A stretch of DNA of 64,000 nucleotides from Treponema porcinum (GTDB taxonomy: Bacteria; Spirochaetota; Spirochaetia; Treponematales; Treponemataceae): the NCBI RefSeq assembly GCF_900167145.1, contig NZ_FUWG01000010.1:57303-121302 (forward strand). Direction: 5' to 3'. How positions within the stretch are numbered: position 1 is the first letter of the stretch; every line of letters starts with the position of its first letter. Shown here one piece after another: positions 33,514 through 41,262 of this stretch. Under the pieces are notes generated by a model that ran no database searches, was not told the origin of the DNA, and saw only the letters and a program-made list of their open reading frames with translations. The position numbers and the translations under genes are program-made.

Positions 33514-34365
33514 ATGCACGAATACTATCCGCAGGAGCTTCTTAAAGAATGGGAAGAAGCTTCACTTTCAAACAATTTCATTTTCTGCAGGGTAATGTCA
33601 GAAAACTTAGACCTCTGCAAAGAGTTTCTTGAGATGCTTTTAAACATTCAGATTGAAAGCATAAGCCTTGCACAGCCGGAAAAGACGCTTGACGTAGACT
33701 TTTTTGCAAAAGGAATACGCCTTGACGTCTTCGTAAAGGACGAAACTGACCGTTCCTATGATATTGAGATGCAGGTCATCGGAAAAAAGCACCTTCCTCT
33801 AAGGTCACGCTATTACCAGAGCGTCCTTGACATTTCTTCCCTGCACGCTGGAGATGATTACGAATGCCTTTCCGAAAGTTATGTAATTTTCCTCTGTCTT
33901 GAAGACATTTTTCACAAAGGTCTTCCGATTTACACCTTTAAAAGCATCTGCACAGAAGACAACGGACTTTTTCTAAACGACAAAACCACAAAAGTCTTTT
34001 GCAATGCCCTTAAGTATGATAAAATGCCTGCTGAAAAGCTAAGGACTTTTTTCAAATTCCTTGTAGAAAAGAAGCCGGACGAAACCGAATTTTCAAAAAC
34101 GCTCAGCGAAAAAGTCCTTAAAGCAAAAATCCCGGAAGATTCACGGAGGACTTTTATGACTTTAGAACAAGAAATAAAACTAGCCGCCAAACATGCTGCT
34201 CAAGAGGCTGCTGAGAAAGCTTATGAAAAAGGATATAAAGAAGCTGAAGCAGAAAAGGAATTGGTTGTAAGAAATAATGCAAGAAAATTAAAAGAATCCG
34301 GTGTTTCAGTGGAGATTATTTCTAAATGTACAGGGCTTTCGTTAGAGGAGGTTCAAAACCTGTAA
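33514..34365 (+). CDS. Rpn-family recombination-promoting nuclease (RpnL-type toxin), copy 3
   Basis: A 283-residue intact PD-(D/E)XK nuclease, nearly identical to copy 1 in the catalytic region (GIRLDVFVKDETDRSYDIEM, LPLRSRYYQSVLDISSLHAG, VIFLCLEDIFHKGLPIYTFK). Start 33514 follows TATGGGAG, the terminal sequence of the family A leader repeat. An in-frame ATG at 33502 overlaps that ribosome binding site and is rejected. It is eight residues shorter than copy 1, entirely because of the C-terminal helix. An internal frame at 34156 is described separately. Confidence 0.88.
   Translation: MHEYYPQELLKEWEEASLSNNFIFCRVMSENLDLCKEFLEMLLNIQIESISLAQPEKTLDVDFFAKGIRLDVFVKDETDRSYDIEMQVIGKKHLPLRSRYYQSVLDISSLHAGDDYECLSESYVIFLCLEDIFHKGLPIYTFKSICTEDNGLFLNDKTTKVFCNALKYDKMPAEKLRTFFKFLVEKKPDETEFSKTLSEKVLKAKIPEDSRRTFMTLEQEIKLAAKHAAQEAAEKAYEKGYKEAEAEKELVVRNNARKLKESGVSVEIISKCTGLSLEEVQNL
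34156..34365 (+). CDS. Internal RpnS-type antitoxin frame of rpn copy 3 (69 residues)
   Basis: ATG 34156 has GGAGG at 34145-34149, six bases upstream. The product begins MTLEQEIKLAAKHAAQEAAE and ends LSLEEVQNL. It is the shortest of the three versions (69, 73, 77 residues); the differences fall in the helix before the NNARKLKESG segment. Confidence 0.65.
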   Translation: MTLEQEIKLAAKHAAQEAAEKAYEKGYKEAEAEKELVVRNNARKLKESGVSVEIISKCTGLSLEEVQNL

Positions 34366-34390
34366 GAAATTATTGTATATTGTAAAAAAA

Positions 34391-34525
34391 ACAGTCCCGA
34401 TGGACTGTTTTTTTTAACGCATTTGCTATTATTGCCGCCCGATAAATCGGCCGAGCCATTTTCTTGTAAATGCTAAAAAACAGTCCCGACGGACTGTTTT
34501 TTTTAACGCATTTGCTATTATAGGC
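34391..34525. terminator. Duplicated bidirectional terminators between rpn copy 3 and flaB
   Basis: ACAGTCC-cgat-GGACTGT (34391-34408) and ACAGTCC-cgac-GGACTGT (34480-34497), each followed by T8. The following 20 bases (AACGCATTTGCTATTAT) are also duplicated, so about 48 bp were copied as a block. The second unit serves flaB on the minus strand. Confidence 0.75.
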
Positions 34526-35386
34526 TTATCTCAGCAGGCTGAGGACATTCTGGCTTGACTGATTTGCCTGTGCCAGCATTGCTGTTCCTGCCTGAGAGAG
34601 TACCTGGTCTTTTGTGAACTCAACCATTTCGCCAGCCATGTCTGTATCGCGGATGCGTGATTCAGAAGCCTGAAGGTTTTCAGCACCGATATCAAGACCT
34701 TTTACAGTCATTTCAAGGCGGTTCTGGTATGCACCAAGGTCAGCACGCTGCTTGTTAATCTTTTTAAGTGCCTCATCAAGAGTTCCGATTGCGCGGTTTG
34801 CATCATCCGGAGCACCAAGACTCATGATTGACTCATCGCCTACATTGCGAAGTCCAAGTGCCATTGCTGACATTGTTCCGATATATACCTGTGTGCGCTG
34901 ATCCATATTTGCACCGATGTGGAACCACATAGAAGCAGTTACAACGTTTTCGCCTGTCGGGCGTGCAAAACGTCCTGTAAGCATGTTCATACCGTTGAAC
35001 TGAGCTGTAGAAGCGATGCGGTCAACTTCTGCGATAAGTGAAGAAACTTCAACCTGAATCTGCATGCGGTCTTCATCGCTGTAGATGCCGTTTGAAGACT
35101 GAACTGCAAGTTCGCGGATGCGCTGAACGATATCTGTTGTTTCCTGCAGATAACCTTCTGTTGTCTGAATGAAAGAAATGCCGTTTTCTGCGTTTGTAGA
35201 AGCCTGATTCAAACCGCGGATCTGTGCGCGCATTTTTTCAGAAACAGCAAGTCCTGAAGCATCATCGCCGGCACGGTTGATTCTCATACCAGAAGAAAGT
35301 TTTTCCATACTTTTCTGCTGGTTCAAGTCCTGAATTCCCTGGGAACGCTGAGCGAACATTGCGCTCATATTGTGATTAATAACCAT
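34526..35386 (-). CDS. flaB: Flagellin core protein (FlaB)
   Basis: A 286-residue flagellin, the exact size class of treponemal FlaB proteins. Conserved D0/D1 regions are present: [14 protein letters not shown] at the N-terminus, [20 protein letters not shown] near residue 32, and [14 protein letters not shown] and [20 protein letters not shown] at the C-terminus, with only a short central part. It forms the core of the periplasmic flagella. Start 35386 has AAGGAG seven bases upstream and begins with the family's invariant sequence; an in-frame extension to 35413 is rejected. Other flaB genes are expected elsewhere. Confidence 0.95.
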   Translation of the reverse strand: MVINHNMSAMFAQRSQGIQDLNQQKSMEKLSSGMRINRAGDDASGLAVSEKMRAQIRGLNQASTNAENGISFIQTTEGYLQETTDIVQRIRELAVQSSNGIYSDEDRMQIQVEVSSLIAEVDRIASTAQFNGMNMLTGRFARPTGENVVTASMWFHIGANMDQRTQVYIGTMSAMALGLRNVGDESIMSLGAPDDANRAIGTLDEALKKINKQRADLGAYQNRLEMTVKGLDIGAENLQASESRIRDTDMAGEMVEFTKDQVLSQAGTAMLAQANQSSQNVLSLLR

Positions 35387-35392
35387 AGTGTA

Positions 35393-35490
35393 TCTCCTTG
35401 GTGTTTTTAACAAACCGTAAAAGCTTGTGTCACGTGGTTTCCACCACCCGTTACATTTATTGTCGGATACACGTTTTTTTTCTTAAGGAC
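35393..35490 (-). promoter_or_regulatory. flaB sigma-28-like promoter and CsrA-type leader hairpin
   Basis: On the minus strand, TTAA (35486-35483), 15 bp, TCCGACAA (35467-35460), close in sequence and spacing to the flagellar sigma-28 consensus. The leader of about 65 bases contains the hairpin GTGGT-GGAA-ACCAC (35447-35434), which shows GGA in its loop. A second GGA lies in the ribosome binding site AAGGAGA (35399-35393). Paired GGA sites of this kind are typical CsrA targets. Confidence 0.5.
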
Positions 35491-35546
35491 TTTTTTGCTT
35501 TTTTTATCTTTTTTTTAAGTAATTTTTTATGCAAATAGATAAGGCA

Positions 35547-35954
35547 CTAGCGTGAATGACGGTTACAGTTTCCGCAGCCGTTTATAATTACGTGAGGTTT
35601 TCCGCTTTTTGTTTTATTGAACATTCTGGAAATCAGGTAACCGTCCTGCAAAACATCTTTATGGCAGACAGGACACGTACGTTTTATGCCGGGCTTGCAC
35701 TGCGGCCAGCAGGAAGGACAGCCGTATACGTAGCACAGCTGGTCTGGTGCAGCAGCGGCAGGACGGAAGATTTTTGAATGAAGGTTCTGCCCCGGAAGAA
35801 GCGGCGTTCCGCATACAGGACAGTTTACGAATGTTCCGGAAGAAGATGATGCATGCGGCACGGAAGAACTTTCTTTTTTGAGAAGTTTTCTAAAATACAT
35901 CAGCGCAGCAATTATAACTATGGCTGCCAGCCCCATAATAATATAGTCTGTCAT
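35547..35954 (-). CDS. Membrane-anchored zinc-ribbon protein
   Basis: A 135-residue protein with one N-terminal transmembrane helix (IIMGLAAIVIIAALMYF) and a serine-rich linker. Several cysteine pairs follow (NCPVCGTPLLPGQNL, GCPSCWPQC, RTCPVCHKDVL, NGCGNCNRH) that would bind two zinc ions. No catalytic motif is present. AGGA precedes the start. It follows metA by 21 bases on the same strand and is probably co-transcribed. Not recognised beyond the zinc-ribbon type. Confidence 0.65.
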   Translation of the reverse strand: MTDYIIMGLAAIVIIAALMYFRKLLKKESSSVPHASSSSGTFVNCPVCGTPLLPGQNLHSKIFRPAAAAPDQLCYVYGCPSCWPQCKPGIKRTCPVCHKDVLQDGYLISRMFNKTKSGKPHVIINGCGNCNRHSR

Positions 35955-35975
35955 AGCATTATCCTGCGCACTTCG

Positions 35976-36887
35976 CTATTCCGCAAAATTATACGGCGTT
36001 TCCTGATATACGTAGTAGTTCAGCCAGTTACTGAAAAACAGGTGCGCCGTACTCCGCCAGTAAGAAGAAGGCTGAAGGCTTGTATTGTTGTTTGGAAAGT
36101 AATTTCTTGGAAGAGAAATTTCAAGTCCTTTCTGCTTGTCGCGCCAGTATTCGTCTGCAAGAGTGTTCGTGTCATACTCAAGATGACCGGTCATAAAAAT
36201 CTCGCGGTTATCACGAGACTTTACTATAGTAACGCCGGCATCCGGAGACTTTGCAAGAATTTTTACGTCACGGCAGAGCTTTACTTCTTTTTCGTAAATA
36301 GTTGTATGCCGCGACTGCGGAATAGGAAACGTATCGTCAAATCCGCGCAGAAGCGGATCGTTTTTTGTAACTGCTGAATTCATAAATACGCCGAACAGCT
36401 TGTTTTCCGTAGCATGTTTCTGAATTCCGTGATGATGATACAGCCCGGCAAAAGCACCCCAGCACACATACAAAGTGGAATAAACGTTTTCCTTTGCGTA
36501 GTCCATTATACGGCACAGTTCGCTCCAGTAGTCAACTTCCTCAAAGGGAATCTGTTCTACCGGTGCGCCGGTAATTATCATTCCGTCAAACTTGTGCGTA
36601 AAAAGTTCGCTTGACGGTATGTAGAATTTTTCAAGATATTCCATTCCGGTGTTTTTATAATTATGGTTTTCCATTCGTACAAGGGAGATTTCAATCTGAA
36701 GCGGAGTGTTTGAAAGAAGGCGGAGCAGCTGAGTTTCCGTTGTTTCGCGCGTAGGCATCAGGTTTACAATAGCTACCTTAAGCGGACGTATATCCTGCGT
36801 TAAAGCACGCTTGTCCGTAATGACGAATACGTTTTCCTTTTTTAAAATGCCGCACGCAGGCAAATCTGATTGAATTTTTACAGGCAT
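35976..36887 (-). CDS. metA: Homoserine O-acyltransferase (MetA family)
   Basis: A 303-residue enzyme activating homoserine with an acyl-CoA for methionine synthesis. The catalytic cysteine is in TLYVCWGAFAGLYHHHGIQK near residue 142, and TGAPVEQIPFEEVDYW, the histidine in FMTGHLEYDTNTLADEYWRD and its glutamate are in place. MetA enzymes may use succinyl- or acetyl-CoA, and the sequence alone does not settle which. The upstream region holds a series of hairpins ending three bases before the ribosome binding site. Confidence 0.92.
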   Translation of the reverse strand: MPVKIQSDLPACGILKKENVFVITDKRALTQDIRPLKVAIVNLMPTRETTETQLLRLLSNTPLQIEISLVRMENHNYKNTGMEYLEKFYIPSSELFTHKFDGMIITGAPVEQIPFEEVDYWSELCRIMDYAKENVYSTLYVCWGAFAGLYHHHGIQKHATENKLFGVFMNSAVTKNDPLLRGFDDTFPIPQSRHTTIYEKEVKLCRDVKILAKSPDAGVTIVKSRDNREIFMTGHLEYDTNTLADEYWRDKQKGLEISLPRNYFPNNNTSLQPSSYWRSTAHLFFSNWLNYYVYQETPYNFAE

Positions 36888-36898
36888 ATTTACTCCAT

Positions 36899-36944
36899 CA
36901 GCCTGAATTCGCAGGAAGCTTCAGTTTCCGAGAATTCAGGCTGC
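36899..36944 (-). promoter_or_regulatory. Hairpin adjoining the metA ribosome binding site
   Basis: CAGCCTGAATTC and GAATTCAGGCTG form a perfect 12-bp stem with an inner GGAA/TTCC pair. The GGAG ribosome binding site of metA follows within a few bases. A second hairpin GTCCGC-ttac-GCGGAC lies just upstream on the minus strand. No known SAM riboswitch sequence is present. Confidence 0.55.
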
Positions 36945-36963
36945 GTCCGCGTAAGCGGACACG

Positions 36964-37085
36964 TCCAATATTGCAGTTTTCTTAAAAACTGCCGTTGAAA
37001 ATCAGGACACCATTTTGGACTGATTTTCAACATTTCTCCAATCCAATATTGCAGTTTTTCTTGAAAACTGCCGTTGAAAATCAGG
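36964..37085. repeat. Tandem intergenic repeat, family C (metA upstream region)
   Basis: The unit CCAATATTGCAGTTTTTCTT and its continuation to ATCAGGA occurs at 36964-37008 and 37042-37085. Each has GCAGTTTT/AAAACTGC arms. Between them GTTGAAAATCAG (36994-37005) pairs with CTGATTTTCAAC (37020-37031). A frame through this region is not considered coding. Confidence 0.65.
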
Positions 37086-37161
37086 ATGATATTCAGTTCT
37101 GACTTTCTGTACTGTTTTATGCAGTATAGCAAAAACGCACGCTATTTGCTATATTTTACGT

Positions 37162-38193
37162 ATGTTCAGTTCAAACCGAAAGGCTGCGGTAAAGCGGCTT
37201 AAAACGCTTGCATTTACACCTAAATCAGAAATAAATTCATACCGCGCCACAATTGAAAAAACGTTTTATACGGCGTTTTTGCCAAATCACGTAGAAAAGG
37301 CGGAACACGTTTACGGCGGAATTCCATGCGATTTTCTTTCACCGGAAATTTATTCAACAAAACGAATTTTATTCTATATACATGGCGGATGTTTTGTAGG
37401 CGGCTCCCGCAATTCATATCGCAATTTCTGCGCAACGCTGGCAAACAAAGCATTCAGCCGCACCGTTGTTCCTGAATACCGCCTTGCACCGGCGCATCCG
37501 TTTCCTGCAGCTTTAGAAGACGTACAGTCCGCATTCCGTTCGCTTTTTACGGAAGAACAAATAGCGCGCTCGCTTGATGCAAGTGCAGAGAAAAATGCCC
37601 AGTCACTTTCAGATTCGCAGGAAAGTTCTGCCCAGCCGGAATTCATAATTGCCGCAGACGGCGCAGGTGCAAGCATTGCAATGGCTCTTCTTCTGAACCT
37701 TCGCGAACGGTACAGAAAATGCATAAAGAAAGTCGTATTCTTCTCGCCGTGGTTCAATCTTTCAGACTCTTCTTCTGTATTTTCAGGAAAGAAAACAGCC
37801 GATGAAATTCTTTCAAACGAAATCATACAGAAATGCAGCGAAACCTACACTTACGAAACAAATTTTACAAATCCGCTTGTATCTCCTGTGTATGCGGCGA
37901 AAGATTTACTGGAACAGTTTCCGCCGGTCTACATACAAATCGGTTCAAAAGAAATCCTGCTTGAAGACACAAAGATGATGTCAGCTCTTTTAAAAGAAGC
38001 AGGAAACGAATGTACGCTTGATATATGGCAGAACATGCCGCATCTTTTTCAAATGGCAGATGAATACCTTACGGAAGCTCACGATGCACTCCAGAAATTT
38101 TCTGCCGTCATCTCCGGCATTGAAAAAAACACCGGACGTCAGACTTTTGAAAATAAACCGCGCCTTGAAAACAGCCTTAGGTCGGAGGCGTAA
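37162..38193 (+). CDS. Alpha/beta hydrolase of the HSL type, catalytic residues replaced
   Basis: A 343-residue protein with the hormone-sensitive-lipase/acetyl esterase layout: oxyanion motif FYIHGGCFVGGSRNSYRNF near residue 75 and PEYRLAPAHPFPAALEDV near 105. The nucleophile elbow, normally GDSAGG, reads AADGAGA (Gly167 where serine should be). The acid motif, normally GSDE-LL, reads GSKEILLED (Lys263). The histidine in NMPHLFQ (294) remains. It is therefore probably not a serine hydrolase. A roughly 25-residue polar insert (about 135-160) precedes the elbow. It is two bases upstream of the U32 gene and likely in an operon with it. Confidence 0.8.
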   Translation: MFSSNRKAAVKRLKTLAFTPKSEINSYRATIEKTFYTAFLPNHVEKAEHVYGGIPCDFLSPEIYSTKRILFYIHGGCFVGGSRNSYRNFCATLANKAFSRTVVPEYRLAPAHPFPAALEDVQSAFRSLFTEEQIARSLDASAEKNAQSLSDSQESSAQPEFIIAADGAGASIAMALLLNLRERYRKCIKKVVFFSPWFNLSDSSSVFSGKKTADEILSNEIIQKCSETYTYETNFTNPLVSPVYAAKDLLEQFPPVYIQIGSKEILLEDTKMMSALLKEAGNECTLDIWQNMPHLFQMADEYLTEAHDALQKFSAVISGIEKNTGRQTFENKPRLENSLRSEA

Positions 38194-38195
38194 TC

Positions 38196-39656
38196 ATGGA
38201 ACTTCTTTCTCCTGCAGGAAACGTAGAAAAATTATACTACGCGTATGCCTACGGCGCAGATGCTGCCTATATCGGACTTAAAAAATTTTCGCTTAGGGTA
38301 AAGGCAGACAATTTTTACGATGATGAATACAAAAAAGTCATCGAACTGAAAAAACAGTTTCCCGGAAAAAAACTTCACTGCGCACTGAACATTTCGTTCC
38401 ATAACAGTGACATTGATAATTTCATAAGCAATATTGACTATTTCAAAGCATACCCGATAGATGCATTCATCGTTCAGGACATTGGAATTGTTCCGATATT
38501 ACAGAAGCATTTTCCAGAGGCAGCACTCCACGTAAGTACGCAGGCAAGCTGCATAAACCGCGAAGCAGTAAAAATGTACAAGTCGCTTGGATTTTCAAGG
38601 GTCGTCCTCGGTCGAGAAGTTTCGCTTAAAGAAATACGTGAAATAAAGGACGCCGTTCCTGATATGGAACTTGAAGCATTCTGCCACGGTGCAATGTGTA
38701 TTGCGTATGCCGGACGATGCCTTATGAGCGCATATCTTACAGGACGGAGCGCACAGGCTGGTGCATGCAGCCACACTTGCCGCTGGGACTACGACGTTCT
38801 TGCCGACCCTAAAAAGGCAAAGGAACTTGCAGAAAGCGGTGCGCTTGTACTAAGGGAAAAAAAGCGGCCTGATTCATATTTTCCTGTTTATGAAGGTGAT
38901 GATTTTACCGCCGTCCTTTCAAGCAAGGACATTCGGATGGTAGAACACCTTAAGGATATGAAAGATGCAGGTCTTGATTCCCTAAAAATAGAAGGACGGA
39001 TGAAAAGCGTTTACTACGTGGCGCTTGTAACCCGCGCATACCGCAAGGCTCTTGACGCACTTGACGGAAAAATTACCGCACAAGAAGCACAGCTTTTCAT
39101 AGATGAACTTGAAAACGTAAGCCACCGGGAATCTGGTACAGGCTTTTACTATAACCGTTCTGAAGCAGACGAAACGGTAAGCGGCGCAACCGACAGCCGC
39201 TATATTCTTGCCGCTGAAATTGTAAAAAAACTTTCCATGGAGGAAGAAGCGGAAGTTTTAAAAGCAGCAGCACTTCATAAGGAAAACAGGCGGCAGGAAC
39301 TTGAAAAGATGCATCCGAACGCCAGAGCCGCACGCGAAAAAGACTACGCGCTTCACCCGGAAAAAAATCCGCCTGTCATAGAAAAAAAAGACGGCTGGTC
39401 GTTCTACAAAATAACGCCGCTTAATATGATTCACCCCGGCGATAAAATCGAATTCATCTCGCCGGACACCGTATGTACAAAACCTTCTTCTGACTCATGG
39501 CTTTTAATAAACCCGGAAAACGGAACGCTCCGAAGCTGGGTGTGCGACGGTCACGAATGCCTTTTGTATACAAATGAACATCTTGAAGACGGAGCCTTGA
39601 TACGCGTTCCTGACCCGGATTACGTTGAAGGTTTTATCAGGGACAGCGGAAGATAA
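38196..39656 (+). CDS. U32-family peptidase / tRNA-hydroxylation type protein
   Basis: A 486-residue protein of the peptidase U32 family (YegQ/TrhP, RlhA relatives). Motifs: MELLSPAGNVEKLYYAYAYG at the N-terminus, HVSTQASCINREAVKMYKSL, the cysteine-containing ELEAFCHGAMCIAYAGRCLM and AGACSHTCRWDY, and SLKIEGRMKSVYYVALVTRA. Four conserved cysteines are present as in RlhA/TrhP, which take part in prephenate-dependent RNA hydroxylation; older members were called collagenase-like. The RNA target is not predictable. The stop overlaps the next ATG by one base (TAATG). Confidence 0.85.
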   Translation: MELLSPAGNVEKLYYAYAYGADAAYIGLKKFSLRVKADNFYDDEYKKVIELKKQFPGKKLHCALNISFHNSDIDNFISNIDYFKAYPIDAFIVQDIGIVPILQKHFPEAALHVSTQASCINREAVKMYKSLGFSRVVLGREVSLKEIREIKDAVPDMELEAFCHGAMCIAYAGRCLMSAYLTGRSAQAGACSHTCRWDYDVLADPKKAKELAESGALVLREKKRPDSYFPVYEGDDFTAVLSSKDIRMVEHLKDMKDAGLDSLKIEGRMKSVYYVALVTRAYRKALDALDGKITAQEAQLFIDELENVSHRESGTGFYYNRSEADETVSGATDSRYILAAEIVKKLSMEEEAEVLKAAALHKENRRQELEKMHPNARAAREKDYALHPEKNPPVIEKKDGWSFYKITPLNMIHPGDKIEFISPDTVCTKPSSDSWLLINPENGTLRSWVCDGHECLLYTNEHLEDGALIRVPDPDYVEGFIRDSGR

Positions 39657-40378
39657 TGAGGAGAACGCGGCTTTTTACAATAGCATTATTATTTCTCGCA
39701 GAGGCAGCATTTTCGCAAATCGTAAACTTTTTTACGCCCGAAATGCACTGGACGCTGAAAAACGGAATAAGTCTTGAAAACGGAGGCGATTTTGAGCCTG
39801 CAACAGAAAGCGTAGATTTAAGTGCCTCGCTTGACTTGACGGAACTGTATTTTTCCACAGGTTTTAAACTGATGCAGGAATCTTCTGACTTTACCACAGA
39901 ATCAATTTTCTGGCCGACTTTTTTTTCCTGCCTTAATATGGGAATCGGAACTATATTCCATATAAATTATATGCCCGATAATTTTATTGAAACAGACTTG
40001 CTTTTCGGCTTTTTTGCAAAATATACGCCGGTAAAGTGTTTTTCTGTGTCGGCAAATATGATGTACCTGCGGAAAACTGCCCGGATTTTTATTACAGACA
40101 GCGAATTCGTAAAAATTTCTAACGACAATATGGCTCTTGCACTGCACCTGCTGTTCCTTCCAACAGAAAAATTCAACATCGCATTTGATTTTTCTTCCTA
40201 TTCTTACTACCGTTATATGATTTTCTTTGCGCCGGACTTTAGGCTGGAACTTTCCTACAAACTTTCACGCCTTTTTGCAATCGGTTCAGAAGTTGAAGTG
40301 CAATATATAGATATGTTTACGCTGAGCGCAAATTTTAACAGTGCGAATTTCCGCTGCTTTGTAAAAATGGAGTTTTAG
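39656..40378 (+). CDS. Small outer-membrane beta-barrel-like protein
   Basis: A 240-residue protein with a signal peptide (LFTIALLFLAEAAFSQ) and alternating amphipathic strands ending in FRCFVKMEF, the terminal phenylalanine typical of barrel proteins. The start codon overlaps the stop of the U32 gene (TAATG), so translation is probably coupled. I do not recognise the family. Confidence 0.6.
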   Translation: MRRTRLFTIALLFLAEAAFSQIVNFFTPEMHWTLKNGISLENGGDFEPATESVDLSASLDLTELYFSTGFKLMQESSDFTTESIFWPTFFSCLNMGIGTIFHINYMPDNFIETDLLFGFFAKYTPVKCFSVSANMMYLRKTARIFITDSEFVKISNDNMALALHLLFLPTEKFNIAFDFSSYSYYRYMIFFAPDFRLELSYKLSRLFAIGSEVEVQYIDMFTLSANFNSANFRCFVKMEF

Positions 40379-40380
40379 AA

Positions 40381-41259
40381 ATGAAAAGAAAAACATTTTT
40401 CCCGCCGTTATTTCTATTCCCCCTTTTTATCATTCCTTCTGCATGTAAATATTATTCCTACGGGCTGGAAGAATTTTTTTATCGCGAAAATACGCTGGAC
40501 AAGAGGATTGACACATTGACAGAACTGAACGAAACGCAGATTCCGCAGAACCTTCCTGATGAATACACCGTTCTTGTAATTACGGACATTCATTTTGGCG
40601 GCGAAAACAGGGAAAAAAACGGTGCCCGCAAGGACGGAACTTTTCTAAAAAAAATACAGGCACTTTCCGAGTCAGAAAAACCTGAATTCTGCATTTGTCT
40701 TGGTGATGTTGCTGAACACGGTCTTGATTCAGAGTTCCGGGACTTTGCAAATGATATTGTAAAGCCGCTTGAAGATATGGGAATAAAAACGTATAACGTA
40801 ATCGGAAACCACGATCTTTATAACTCCGGCTGGCCGTCTTTTAAAAAACATCTGAATCCCGGAACGTCATTCTATCATTTTAAAACGCAGAATTTCAGCT
40901 GGTATTTTCTTGATTCTGCAAGCTGTTCTTTGGGAAACTCCCAGTTGACAAAACTCCGCCGCAAAATGAAAGAAGATGATGCGCCAAAACTTGTATTTAT
41001 GCATGTACCGCTTTATGCAGACGGACTTTTTTATTTTACGATGCAGAACTCAGCGGAACGAAATCAAATCATCTCTGTTTTCAACAAAAATAACGTAAAG
41101 GCAGTTATAGACGGTCACACCCACATTCAGTCCGTGAGCAATCTCGGAAACTTTGACGAATACACAATGGCCGGCTATCTTGAAAAACGTGCGTACACGC
41201 TGCTACGCATAAATGAGCGCAATGCAACAGTGAAATGCGCATATTACCTGTACGACTAG
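40381..41259 (+). CDS. Exported metallophosphoesterase lipoprotein
   Basis: A 292-residue protein with a lipobox-like signal end (FLFPLFIIPSAC, cysteine about residue 22). A calcineurin-type phosphoesterase follows: LVITDIHFGG near residue 65, ICLGDVAEHG, YNVIGNHDLY, FMHVPLY and VIDGHTHIQS. All two-metal ligands are present. It would act at the periplasmic face on phosphoesters or on nucleotide-type substrates. It begins two bases after the barrel gene and closes an operon of four genes (37162-41259). Confidence 0.8.
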   Translation: MKRKTFFPPLFLFPLFIIPSACKYYSYGLEEFFYRENTLDKRIDTLTELNETQIPQNLPDEYTVLVITDIHFGGENREKNGARKDGTFLKKIQALSESEKPEFCICLGDVAEHGLDSEFRDFANDIVKPLEDMGIKTYNVIGNHDLYNSGWPSFKKHLNPGTSFYHFKTQNFSWYFLDSASCSLGNSQLTKLRRKMKEDDAPKLVFMHVPLYADGLFYFTMQNSAERNQIISVFNKNNVKAVIDGHTHIQSVSNLGNFDEYTMAGYLEKRAYTLLRINERNATVKCAYYLYD

Positions 41260-41262
41260 AAC

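Noticed and set aside
36890..37132. Minus-strand 80-codon frame upstream of metA
   Set aside because: It consists of tandem repeats and hairpin arms, with no ribosome binding site.
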